Below, in pieces: positions 26,315-38,600 of a stretch of DNA of 64,000 bases. This stretch comes from Psettodes erumei (lineage: Eukaryota; Chordata; Actinopteri; Pleuronectiformes; Psettodidae), in contig JAFBJZ010000422.1 of assembly GCA_016785225.1 (NCBI GenBank), forward strand, positions 4,394,001 to 4,458,000, in the 5' to 3' direction. Made by a program: the position numbers and the translations under genes. The notes below the pieces were generated by a model. That model had not been told where the DNA came from and did no database searches. It was given only the letters and a program-made list of their open reading frames with translations. The stretch's first letter is position 1, and the number at the start of each line of letters is the position of its first letter.

Positions 26315-26427
26315 AAACTTCCCTCCCCTTCAGCACACTCCCAAATTACAGCAAAGGAATGAATCTTTGCCTTGCAGAGCGTTAGTATTTTCCCCAGCTA
26401 AGAGGATCGGAAAGATTCCTTTGCATC

Positions 26428-26475
26428 ATGGAGGGTAGCAGTCAATCCACCAGCCAACAGATACTGTGGAAAGAT
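26428..26475 (+). CDS. tnmd: Candidate tenomodulin exon 1 (N-terminal 16 codons)
   Basis: An ATG with A at -3 and G at +4 opens 16 codons (MEGSSQSTSQQILWKD) ending exactly at a good donor, GAT|GTGAGT, in phase 0. Human tenomodulin begins with a short cytoplasmic tail that reads HILNAEAFKSKK around residues 13-24. Here QILWKD, joined to the candidate next exon VEAVKEKK, gives a similar IL...EA-K-KK pattern. The position 22 kb upstream of the clear third exon is reasonable for a fish gene. The peptide is short and low in information, so a chance open frame is possible. The 5' UTR and transcription start are not defined. Confidence 0.42.
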
Positions 26476-27532
26476 GTGAGTCCATCCCATTTTTATGTAT
26501 TGTATTTGTGTTTGATTTATTGCACTTCAATTAACTGCAAAAACTTTTAAAAATAAATTTCCAAATCTTTTGCCTTTGTAAATACTAAGCCACTGAAGTG
26601 TCAAGGCAAATGGGAGCACCCTTAGACTTTTACAGCTTAATAAACTTAGCGTAGGTAGCAGCAGTAGTCATTTAAAGGTGGAAAAAAAGATCCTGTGACA
26701 TCTGAGTGCAAGCTTTAAGTAAAATATGTCAGACGTTTGTCTTTTTTGAAGTCAAAAAATGAGTGCGGCTTGATATCTGGCTGAGTGATCTGAGTCCTCA
26801 CAATGGTAACTTTTTTCCTGCTTGATTCCTTTGGCTTTTCACCCCAGCTTTCTGCTTTTATTTCCACTCTTAGATTTAGTCTCACCTAAACCATTGTATT
26901 TGTTTCATATATGTACATCCTGGCTTCTCACACACAAGCAGCACTCAAAAACTCAAATCGACACAAAGAATTGCCTTTATTATTGCAGAGAGGGGGTGGA
27001 AGGATTTTTGGCTCTTAACTCATTCTTTTTCTTTCTCTAATATTTTACTTGCTGCAGAACTTGTGAACAACACTGCAGTAGGCATTTTCACAGCACTATA
27101 TTATTGTGTTTTTATGTGTCTATAAAAAAGAAAGCAGTATTACTGTACTTCAATATAAAGCTACTGTTTCAGCAGAAACTCATTATAAATACACTGGGGG
27201 TCATGGATGAGGAATGATTATGATTAAGAAATCACCTGTTGTCCCTTATTTCAGGATAGAATTTGCAGGAATCTAAATGCTTATAAGAGTGTGTCCCTAT
27301 TTGATAAACACAAGTTCTGCTTGTTGGTTATGTTGGACTTACTACTGTGTTTTTTTTCCCCCTGTTGTTTTCGAGAAAGTGCTCCATCTTTGCATGATGA
27401 CAGCAGGGGGCTCCAGGCGCTCATCCTCACAAAGCTCAAGAGGAATTTCCAGGCTGATTCTGAACTCCTAAACCTTTAAACACTAGTTGGCGGGTGCTGC
27501 ATGCTCAAGCTCAGTCTGTCTCCATCCCTGCC

Positions 27533-27592
27533 TTTTTGTCTTTCTGTCTGTCTGGTCGCTTTTCTGTCTGCTTGTCTGCCTGTCTGTCTGCC
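27533..27592. repeat. TCTG/TGCC tetranucleotide repeat, imperfect
   Basis: Pyrimidine-rich imperfect array of CTGT, TCTG and TGCC units. It gives a spurious Ser/Leu/Pro open frame on the plus strand. Confidence 0.85.
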
Positions 27593-27721
27593 GATCCCAC
27601 CTCCTTCCTCTGAGTATTCGATATTCAAAGCCCAGGCAGTGAGGTTTGTCCTCAAGTTAATTTTCCACTGCTTATGCAACCTGCCACAGGAGAGCAGAGG
27701 ATTTCAGCCACTGTTGTTTTG

Positions 27722-27745
27722 TTTTTTTTTTTTTTTTTTTTTTTT
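27722..27745. repeat. Poly(T) tract
   Basis: 24 consecutive T residues followed by GGGGCG. It could be a retroelement tail in reverse orientation, but no element body was recognised beside it. Confidence 0.95.
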
Positions 27746-28949
27746 GGGGCGTTCTGAGAAATTTACGATACATGGAATTTCTGGCTCTTTGATAGTAGCC
27801 CTCTGATTTTCATCATGCCTCAGGAATGTACAATGTGCCTTATATATTAAATATGTCAAATGAAGAATGGTGAGAAGGTAGATTTCACGAACGGCAAAAG
27901 ATGTCATGAAAATTTGAAGGGGGGCTATTATAATAAAGGTACTTACCAAACAGAAATTCCAGCCAGTGTAACCATCTTACTGTAACTATGTGCCATTATT
28001 GCTGAATCATATTTGCCCATTCCCTATTAGTCATACCAACTATATATATAGTGTTTTTAACATAATAAAGAGGATATCAAGCATATTTTCATCTTTTTGG
28101 ATAAGTATCTTAACAGTAGACAAGTCCAGAGGTCACAAAAATCAAACTATTGCTCAAAACTAATTCTGACATATTGCAGAAAGAATTCAACATGTTACAG
28201 TGTTCTTTAATCTACTGCAGTTTAACTACTGTAACAACCTCAGCCACCAACAAAGAACCAAGGTTGCTTATCATTTTAAAAGACTCAAAGATAAGCAATA
28301 CCAATTTTGCTAACTGAAGTTGGTTCAGGGTTGTTTTTTCCATATTTTTCCACATATCTGCTTTCAGTTGTCCTTTGAGACCTTCGCAAGTGGTCCAGTG
28401 TGAATGAGAAGCTTTCATTTTCTCTCCTGCTGGAGCACTGGTGGAACAAAAGCCTGTTATTAATTTGTGGCCTCAAGCCTGGGGAATTATCTACAGCAGG
28501 CAGAGTTTTAATTTGAGTAAAAGTTTAATAAATGTAACCTTTCTGTAGCACTTGTAGCAGTCTGCCTTTCCCTTTGCTTGGTATGAGGCATTATTTTTTG
28601 GAGTAGCCTTATTGGTGGATACATTTTGCAGTGATGAATCACTTTAGATAAAATTAGACAATGGGAAATGAAGGAAAAGAAGGAAATATAAATTTAGCAT
28701 GGAATTGATAAATTAAAGGCATACTTTTACATTTTGCTCTAAACATACTGAAAGTATCTTAATCCATTTTTACATAATAATGTCTTATTTGGCTGCGTGT
28801 GTGCAATCATAGTGTGAATCTACAGAGAATTATCACCTGTATCTACAGGTTTTACAGAGCTTAATAGTGAATTTCAAATCGTTGCCATGCTGTCCACCCC
28901 CGAAGCAGCACAGCAGGCAGCTTTTTTCAAAAAACAAACAAAAACACAG

Positions 28950-29110
28950 TAGTACTTTGGAAACTACCTGCTCAGCACACACGCAGTTAAAGACTACTAA
29001 AGACTACTATAGCAGGTGAACATTAAGAAGCATTTAGCAGGCAAAGAGCCAAGATACCAAATACAGAGCTAAAAGAGAGTGAACTTTCCTAAGGTGCTTA
29101 GAAAAAATGT
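28950..29110 (+). repeat. Teleost-type interspersed repeat, copy 1
   Basis: Contains GCAGGTGAACATTAAGAAGC, then AAGAGCCAAGATACC and ACAGAGCTAAAAGAG. The same ordered blocks occur, diverged, at about 60170-60250 and 47730-47800. The family is one I recognise as widespread in fish genomes, but I cannot name it with certainty. The left boundary is not defined and may extend to about 28780. Confidence 0.5.
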
Positions 29111-29495
29111 CTCCAAAAGATTAATGATATTGCTCCATAACGGCTGGAAAGTTCACAACATCAACTTACAAATCGATAATATGCCAATGCTGCAATCATA
29201 ACTGATGTATTCATTCCCCAAGTTGCCAAAAAAAAAACAGTTATTGCAGGTGTAACCTTTTTGTTGAGAGCTCTGCCACACTCAAATCTGGGGGATCAAA
29301 TACAAGGCCACTGCTGAGAAACAGTTAGTGCATTTTAGTTTAAAGACTACAGAAATGACACCTCTGAAGCTCATCCTTTACAACATGAAAAGTCTCATTT
29401 GTTTAATTTATACAAAAGCCTGGCAAAAAGTGTAAAAATGACAAACCTCACATAACTGCATGTCAGTTTCTACAGTGAACCTCTATTCTTTCCAG

Positions 29496-29609
29496 GTTGA
29501 GGCGGTAAAAGAGAAGAAGGCCAAATCGTATTCTTGGAGATTAAAAGATGTGTGGGCCATGGAAAAGACAGCTGTGTTTTTGCCTGCTCATGTTTTGGCT
29601 GTCAGATAT
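29496..29609 (+). CDS. tnmd: Candidate tenomodulin exon 2 (N-terminal region; doubtful)
   Basis: A pyrimidine-rich acceptor (CTCTATTCTTTCCAG) precedes a segment that is open in the phase required by the candidate first exon. It begins VEAVKEKKAKSYSWRLK, which resembles AEAFKSKK of human tenomodulin at the expected place. A donor-like GT at 29610 (TAT|GTAATT) would end the exon in phase 0, which fits the clear third exon. The problem is the second half. Family members have a single signal-anchor helix of about 20 residues here, but this frame offers only a weak hydrophobic run (AVFLPAHVLAV) interrupted by Pro and His. Either the end is wrong, a TM exon lies elsewhere, an indel disturbs the frame, or the match is chance. 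Confidence 0.3.
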
Positions 29610-32600
29610 GTAATTTTGTGAATTCTTGGACCACACCACAAACGTTTTTTTTGGTTTTGTTTTGGGGGTTTTTTAACTGCGGTGAATGCTGGCTTGTCGC
29701 ATTTATCTACTTTCTGCTCACACTGTAAACATTTTCTTACAACGACGGATCGTGATGACTCAAAGCTGATCCTAATTGCTGGGGACCAGAGTGGTTGCAG
29801 CAGGACTGAAACCTCTTGGCAATGTAATTGGGATAAACTCTTGTCCTGGCAATTCATCTTATAAATCCAATTCAATCACACATTTGATGGAGAACATTTT
29901 CACTCTGTTCCTTTCCCCTGATTTTCCCTAGAGGCCAAGAAAAAGCTAATTTGCCGCAGCTAGAGGGAAAAATACATCAATAATTTCACATTCACAAATT
30001 GGATGCTGTATACATTCAGGGCACAGCTACAAGTGGGAGGGAATGACTAAAACGACATGATGGTTAAAAAAGAGCACATATGTTTCAAACCTAAATGCAT
30101 AAATCTGGTTTGTCTGTTCTGTGAATTCCATGAGGCGGGCAGAGGGAAATGTTCCACGCAGGATGTCGCTTGTTGTCATATCAACATCTTGTTATGGCTA
30201 ACAAACATTAAGTCAGAACATCATCTGCCACTATTCTTCTATTTCTGCTTCCATTAACATACAAATTTAAATTGCCAACAGTCACTTCTAAGCTCAGGTC
30301 GACCAAGGTTCATCTGCACTTCCTGCGTCGACGGTATTGTCCGAGTTCTCTCCTTTCAACATAGATATGAATCACCTTTGAGCCATCTCCTTTGTCCTTG
30401 TTAAATATTTCATGCCGGAGGTGGAGCAGTCATTATTTCCACTTTAATAAGCTGTGATCATTCTCACGTGGCACAAAATGTGTTGATGGCAGAGGTTGCC
30501 CGGGCAATGAATATCAAACCTGCAGACCCTGGGTTTTGCTTTAATGGGGTCTTGAGGGGGAGGCTCATTCTCTGGCCTCCACATCAGTGAGCGAGATGGA
30601 GCTACTTCAAAGGAGCATCACCTGTCAGTCAGATGGGAAGGAAGCTCCCATAGACACAGTGGGATAGTAAAACTCAGGTATGTATCCACAGCAAAACTAT
30701 CTAAGGACTTCTCTGAGGGTGAAGAGATGGATTGATACTGTAGATGGACAGATGGAGGGATAGATTAGGTCTCCTGTATGAATGTGGCCAGCCAGCATCT
30801 TCTTTGTTGAATGCGTTTTAAGTGATATACAGCAAGACAGTTCTTGACTCACCAGCTAATCCTGAGCAGAGGCTGGAACCTACACATATAGATTATGGGC
30901 AGCAGAGCACAACAACTGAAGCCAAGGGGAGTGTACATAATTTATTTTAGAGAAGAGTTGCGTATGTGTGTGTAAGTGTGTGGGGGGGTATTTGAGCATT
31001 CTGGTGACCACTCAAATTTGACTATAGTGCTTCTGTCCTCAAACATAAGCAATACATCAGTCTTGATACAGTAGAGACATACATACATCCCCAGCTTTAC
31101 AAACATGTTCAAATCAAGGTTATATGGAGAATTCATGTGTGTGGTCTTATGTAACCACTCCATATCTTACAGACCAGTAGCAGAAGGCGTACTGAGATTT
31201 TACTCAGGTAAAAGCAATCACACCAAAGTCTGGAAATGTTATGTTAGAAGTAAAAGTCACGAATTCATATTGTGAATGCTTGACTTTTATAGTGAATGTC
31301 ACAATTTAAAATCAGTAAGTATTAACTCCAAAATACACTAAAATATATACCAAAAACACAAGTGCTCAGGTTGGTGAAGTGAGCACACAAGGAGAGGCAG
31401 GTGGTTTTTATGGCCAGCCGGCCAACCGACACTACAGATATGCTGGGGTAGTACTGATGGCCAGTCGGACTATGAAGAGAGCTCCAGGACTTGACTGACA
31501 TTCAGTTGGCATTATTTCTGCTTGACCAGTAGATAAAAGTATTTACCTACTTATTCTGCCTTTATCACAGAACAAAGATACAGGTTTCTGGATCAAACCA
31601 GGATTCTTACAGTTGTTTCTTAGCCAAGCTGAGTAGCCATGTTGCTAACGCTAACACTAGCAGCAAGGAACAAACAGTGGCAAGAAAAGTATGTAAAGTA
31701 TGTATTCTGTACTAACGATTCATTGTCCATTTGATAGTCAGAAGCAATGAACACATTTTCTGGTGCCTCCCAATCAGCATTGGTGAAAATTACTGCAGTA
31801 TGTTATATTATAATCAATGTGTTGAAACGAAGAGCAATCCAGTCAACAATTACATCACTAACTATAATGTTTCCTGTAGGAAAAGTTGTCTGTCACCATT
31901 TTAAAGTAAAAATGATTGTAAAATCAAGTAAAGCTTTGGAAGAGTGCAGCAACAGATTCACACTTCTCAGTTTGCAATCAGTTAGTACTGTTTTCTCCCA
32001 CTGGTTTGACAGATTCTGAGCACCTGAAAATAAGAAAGGTGCAAACTAGCTGTCACGCTCTAATCTTTTCCATAGCTAAAGCTACATTCGCGAGTAATGA
32101 AAAGCAAGTGGACTTTTGAACAAATACAAAGGCTAGTTCCCTCCTCCTTAATTTCTGCTTTGCTTCAGGCCTGCCTGCTAATCCCCCACCCCTTTCAGAG
32201 GAGACTGTAAAGATGGTAATAGTTGTAGACGTATGTACTGGAAATTGCTAAAGCCTGTCAATCAAAAATAAGATAAACACTATATTACAAGCTATATATC
32301 GCATATCACACAGCTCTTTAGACCTTAGCATTGTAATTACATGTCAAAACCACAGCAAGATTTCAGCCAGGAACACTCATCTATTCTCACAGACCAGCCA
32401 AAGCAACGTGACCTTCTGCACCTGACTTTGTTATAAATAACCACAGAAAGGTAATTTGCTCTGTGCAGGGTATTGCAATATGACATGATACCCATTTGGG
32501 ATCTTCTTTTAATTACTGGCAAACATATGTTGTTACAGAGGCCTGGGGAAAACACTCTGCCATCATTTTATCTGCCCATGTGTGAGTTTGTGTTAGCGTG

Positions 32601-35600
32601 AGGGCGTGGTTGTGCTTGTATGCCTGTAATTGCATGTGCATTGTGTGCCTCGGTGTGTAGATTAGGTGCCTCTGCATTCTCTTTCAGCTTACGGCAAATT
32701 TCTGTTTACTATGCGCTCATTATTGTTCTGGGCCACAAGTCTCACTCTGGGATTTTGCCTCCTTGTAAATTAATCCTCTGTTATTACCAGTTTACATCAG
32801 CAACTCCGTGAAAACAGAATCTGGCTGGTGAATCCAACGGAAAAGTGAGAATAATTTGCCTTGACGAAATTATTTTCTAAAATCGTTTCAGAGGGGAAAA
32901 AGTCTGCAGACTGCTGTGTGTAATGTTTGTAGTGGACAGCATCCTAAATCTAAATTTTCATATCATTACATTTGATATATTTGGTGCTATTTTTAATTCT
33001 TGAACTACTCTGAACAAGATTATCTCCAGACCAGCAGCCGGGCACAGAGTAATTGCGAACCTGTAAACACTGTAAACCAGTTTTTCCTAGGGAACCTTGA
33101 ATAGCTCACAGGTGCTGTTGGGCTGTATGGCAAAACTTCCTGAGAAATACATGAACGTCAGGCCTGAGGAAAGTGCTCCATTATTCAAGCTGAAATTGCA
33201 TTGCTCACCTTGATGCCTTTCCCTCTCCAGTCCCAAGGTAGCTGCTGAGTTGTCGCTCCTGATGGCCTCTTAAAGGCCTCACTGTCAGGACTGGCTTCTT
33301 TAATGAACACTGCTGTGCCTGCTGCTTTTCCACTGGTCACAGGTGCATGGCTTTTCAAGGCCGGGCCCCCTTTGTTTATTTATTGCTTGTAGGCTGTGTA
33401 TACCCGACAGTCCCCTTAGTGTCCGGATGTCAACCTGAAACAGGGGAGGGAGAAACAAGATTTGATCATATGAGCTGATCCTACTGTCTTGCACATGCAT
33501 TTTTTGTCTATTTATCTCCAGGATTAAAACAAGACAGTGCTAACTTCTCACATTGTTTACTCAGTCTGGTGTAGAGGAGTTTTTATTCTGGGGAGGCAGC
33601 AGGGCTTATTTTAACAGCTGATTTGGTGGGACCTTCGGGGGGGCCTGCCCATCAGGCTGTAGTCTCTGATTTTACATGTCAGACTCCTTCAGTCATTCAT
33701 TCATTAGCAGGCCAATGTCCACCGGTGTATCTCCCTGGCTGTTAAAGTAGACCACTATGGGCTCTCTCCTACAATGATGCATTATTCCTTCTACTAGGGG
33801 AACAGTCGGGAGGGAGTAGGGGGATGCAGACTGGGAAGAACAAAAGAGTTGTTTTAGTGGAGTGCCTGAGGTGGGTGAGGCTTCATGGCAGTCGTGGCAC
33901 ACTGCCTTCTTCTGAGACGGTGACTGCTACAGAGATCGTGACAGCACTGCAAAGCCCACCAGAAGTTCTTTATTGTGCCATAACGCATCTCAGTGTGTCT
34001 GTGATTTTCTTTTTAGAAGCCAGATTACAAAGGTGTTAGCAAGATCTGCATCTTAATTGTCAGAACTTCATTTTGCCAATCCATGTACATGTATGTACAG
34101 TGCAGTGGCTAAGCAGACACAAATGCTTGCCTCTTTTTTTCCGTGCTTTCTCCCTCTGCTCTGTCTCACCAGTGTGACTGCCAAGAAGACTCCTCTGCTC
34201 TGTTGTACAATTTAGAATGTGATTGAGCTTTCACATCCACTTTCATTCTCCGAGTAAGTCTGCACCGCTTATAGCCACAACGTGCATTCACAGCCACAAC
34301 GCTGAGGCAGAGAAGTGAGCAGCAAACTGGAAATATTTGGTTCATCTGTCCATCCTCGACACATTTGTCACTGCAGATCAGAAATTTTGCCATCATGCTG
34401 CTATCTGCTCTGACAAATGATGATGAGTAAATCTCTATTCTGAAAAACGCCAATGTCAGCCCGTTCTGTTTTATATCTGTCAGCAATTAAAAGGTTGCAT
34501 TGACTTTTTGTGAGTTTGCCCCATTAGTCAACTTGCTCAATATGTGAGGAGAAAAGCAGCATCTAAATCATCCATACAGGGCTCTGTCTGGTGCTTCATG
34601 TTAAATAACCTCAGTTGATTAGACTTTTTTAAATGTGAGAAAATGAGTGGCAGCTCTGAGAGTTGGGACATTAGCTAATTTTAATGGCATGCATCTAGAC
34701 CTACTAGACGTGCTTTAGCTTTTTTTAGACTGGTGAAATAAACATGAAAAATCAGCAAAAATAACACACGTTTAAAGAGGGATCTTTCATCCAGCGGAAT
34801 GTCAAATGCTTCCACAGGGAATGAGCAAAGTGATCCAGACAGCTTTGTTTTCAGAGCTGTAATGAACCTCATTATTGATGAGATATTCATTCCAGATTTT
34901 ATGAATCCATAAGTGATGGAATCACAAATGACATATTGACATACTGGATAATGCAGCTAGCTGGTTGTCCTGCTGTGATTTAATTCTGTTATCACTTCAA
35001 TGTCATGTGTGACAGTTTGAGAAAAAAAAGGAAATGCAAGGATGTCACCAAAGGAGGGGGACACAAAAAAACAGTAACACTGTATTGACACCCTGTACGC
35101 AGTACCCTGTGGTTTGATCTTGTAAACAAACACAGTTAACAGTACATATGAATATGAATACCTCCCACAACTGTGCATGTGTACATTTTTGAGCATCACG
35201 TTGCTTATATTAGAAGAACAGGGAATACAAATTAAGCAAGGACACAGTAATAACATTGCACCATAGCACCACTCGTGGTCAAAATCTTCACTTGCTAACA
35301 CTAGGCGCCTACAGTTAATAGCACATGATCAGGGTGTATCATCATGTATATAGAGAGTAAAACCTAAGTTTAATAACCTTTTTTCTCACTGAACACACTA
35401 TGAACACATTATGTACTGCATGCTTCTGTGATGAATACAGAAACAAAGTCATCATTTACATTATGAGTTACACTGCTTTTCCTGTTTTGAAGAGTCAAAA
35501 TGTCTGTAGTGAAAAAGATCTACTGTACGCATTTGATACATTTGGCAATGACAGAGAAACACGAGCGGCCCAATGTAGAAAGCTTATCAACGATTCAAGT

Positions 35601-38600
35601 TGGTTTGAGTTATACATAAAAGCAAAATGACATGGAAAATACAAGGTGGACAGATTTTTGACAATTAAGAAAAGAAAAACTGGCAAGGCTCATTAAGCAA
35701 ACACACATCAGTCATTGATGTCAAGAATAAAAGGTGCCTGCAATGCTCTAACGTTTACTGTGAGCTGAGCTTCAGCGCCATGTCTTTTGTGTCAAAAAAC
35801 TCAATGCATAAAAAGAAACAGTTCATGATTTTTTTCAGAAAGTTCAACTCTTTACCCCTTTTGCTACGAGTTTCCCTGTCGTTACTGGTCGGTAACAGAA
35901 GCAGTTTGAGAATGACTGCACTTTAAGGTTAATAAGAATGTATCATGCCAATTAGCAGTAGTGGTCATCCCCCTTATAGACCTAGACATTTTTGGTGCAA
36001 CCCTTCCTCTCCGTTTGTTTAACTGTTTTGTATGCAGTATGTTGTCACAATTTGGAAAGGTCCAGTTGCATCTCATGCTCTGAAGTATTTCTGATTCTCT
36101 CTCCTTCATGCTGGATTTGTAGTTATCCAGTAATCATCACCACAAGCATGATGGATGACAGCTGCGGCGTGTCTACTGTGTCTCATTTGCCCAGAAAATG
36201 TGCTTCACTTTGTCAGCTGACGGTGATAAAGCTCATCAAGATCCTTTTCCTGGTATTCAAGAAGGCAGTTGGACTGACCCACTGACCTGCAGGAGCAGCA
36301 ACAATATGGAGAGATGAAATGGATTCAGACTCTTTAAAGTACAGCATGTCCTCTGGGCTTTTGTCTCTCACTGAGATAATTTGGGGCTCATTAGTTCTCT
36401 GGCGGGAACAAATAATAGCTTGGGTGAAATGTTGCAAGGTTTAATTACCAACAGTGCTGTCATACACAACATGTTAATATCAAAATTCATTCCTGCTGAG
36501 AGACTTGTCTTGGTTTGTGGACCTGAGTTTGACAGAATGAATATCCTGACACATAATATTCTAATTACAGTTAAAGTTACAAGCGATCTGATTTTTTAAA
36601 ATTTTGTTTGCAGTAATAATCACAAGTTTCACATATTTACAAACACAAGGTGCAGAGCAGCAATGGGAAATTGGGATTTAAGGTTTTGGGGTTTTTTCCT
36701 GTGATGGACAGAATTCAGGCTCTCTCCCACCAATTCCCGATTGTCATTACTTGTAGTCACAAAGTGTTCCCCACACTAACCTTAGGAGAAAAGAATAACT
36801 TTTTAAACTTTTTTCAAAAAACTTTAGGACTATTTCTAGCATCAGGTCCTGTGACCTGCAGGAGGCAATTCTTGCAAAAACTTGAACTCTTATCCATCTC
36901 TTCTCAAAAACTTAGTAGAAATCCTAGAATCAACGTCAGCTGGGATTGACTTTAAAATAATTGCTGAGATTCATCAGGCTTTCTAGAATAAGAAGAAACT
37001 GCATATATGAACAAGAAAATGCAGATCTAACCACCCTGCAGTGCATCCACTCCATCAGACAAATGAATAAATCTCTCTAATTAATAAGTTGTTAATAGTG
37101 TCCAACTCATACTGGAGTTTTGTGGCCGATGCTGACATTGATTTTAGGGCACTACAAATGGAAGTTTTGTAAGAGCAAAATTTGGTGGAAAGTATCCTCT
37201 TCCTTTGTTTGAGGTTTTTCTATTCATATATTTTCACCATTTCTTAAGTACACAAAGTATATTCATGGAATATCGATCAGTGGTAGGAAGTATCAGTTCT
37301 AGTTCACTCTGGACACAAACAGCTTGTTAATCGTTGTGACACTGGCTACAAGTTAATGAGGGCAGATAATTTTTACACTTAAACTAAGGCAGACTTCTTA
37401 CCCCAGATGACAATGAGACAACACCTGTTCATTTACCTCATTTAGAGGAAAAAAAAAATCACATTAACTGTTTCCTCTCTTGATTTTCTCATTAATCTGT
37501 CGTAAACAAATATTAAATTCATTTGCTCTTTCAGAGTGCTTAATTGGTACATCCTTCATCAGTGGCCATGATGGACCATGAAGGTTTGATAAGAAATTGC
37601 TGAATGCCAAAAATAGAGTGAGTCAAATTATGATGCTTCTGAATGTTTTTTAATTGCATGAGACAGTGTTAAATTGTAAAATCACAGACCCACGCCATTG
37701 GGAGCATAATGTGTTGTGTTCCTCCAGTGGGTCTTCAAAGTATTTTTCAGTGTTATTAAAAAGAAGGGCAGACTAGCTCTGACATGCAACCCACACAGGG
37801 GCCATGGCAACACACCACGAGCTTCTCATCAGTACCCATAGTCCCAGTGTGACAGCCCAGTGTCTCAGCATAGCACCATCACTCCCTCTTTTATTGTGTC
37901 TTCAAGGCAGAATCGTGGTGTAAACAATGTTTGTACGATTATGAGCCTGTATGTCTCCCAGCAGCTCTGTTAGGAATTGTTCTAACAATCTACCTTGTTA
38001 CAGGCATAGCTGGCTTGTTCTATATGTTATAAAGCACAGATGAGGTCATGGTGGAGGGGGCACCTGCTGTTCTGGGAATATCAGCTGTTTTGTGTTCATA
38101 AAAGAAGAGAGGTGGTCACACTCTCATTGTAGCAATTCCAACTTTGATCATCCTGGCTCAACCAGGGAGGTCTTCAGAATTTGCAGAAGAAACTGTATCA
38201 TGGCTTATTTTTTATTTATTTTTATTTTTGGCTGTTATTGTTTTCCACGCACACTTTTTATGCTATGTTGGCAAGCAGATAAATGCACTACATGCACAAC
38301 GGCTGTCATCGGCTGGTAAATTGCCAGTGAATTTAAATGTGTCACATCTCCAATACTGAGTGAACCCGCTTGGGCAAATGGAAAGCATTATGCCTCTCTG
38401 AACCACAAGAAGTCCAGTCCTCCAATGACTTTAAACAAAATGGTACCTGAACTGCTTTTTTTCTTTGGTGCCTTTAGTGGCTTAAAAACTTTCCAGTGTT
38501 GTTAATGTTGCTCATCTGGCCAAATTATCGCCTTGTGTCTAAATTATCCAAATTGCAGCCTTACAGCCCTCTCAAGCTGTTTCTTAAATGCCACTTAGCT

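Larger units (their letters stand above)
17152..26427. other. Non-coding stretch, no gene seen
   Basis: AT-rich, apart from the short duplicated sequence at 17880-17950 and a GC-richer, CpG-containing patch at about 21440-21660 with no supported open frame. The longest open frame in the window (20410-20823, plus) lies here but has no recognised domain. The last 170 bp precede the candidate tnmd first exon and may hold its promoter. Confidence 0.4.
26476..29495 (+). other. Candidate tnmd intron 1
   Basis: GT at 26476 and AG at 29494-29495 would bound a 3.0-kb intron if both flanking candidate exons are right. It contains a TCTG-type tetranucleotide array (27533-27592), a T-run (27722-27745) and an old dispersed repeat at about 28950-29110. 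No other exon is supported. Confidence 0.35.

Noticed and set aside
27277..27479. Hydrophobic overlapping open frames considered as an anchor exon
   Set aside because: Position and phase do not fit, and both continue to stops without a suitable donor.
33693..33902. Minus-strand frame with a protein-like stretch (EPIVVYFNSQGDTPVDIG)
   Set aside because: No family match and no splice sites convincing enough to support an exon.
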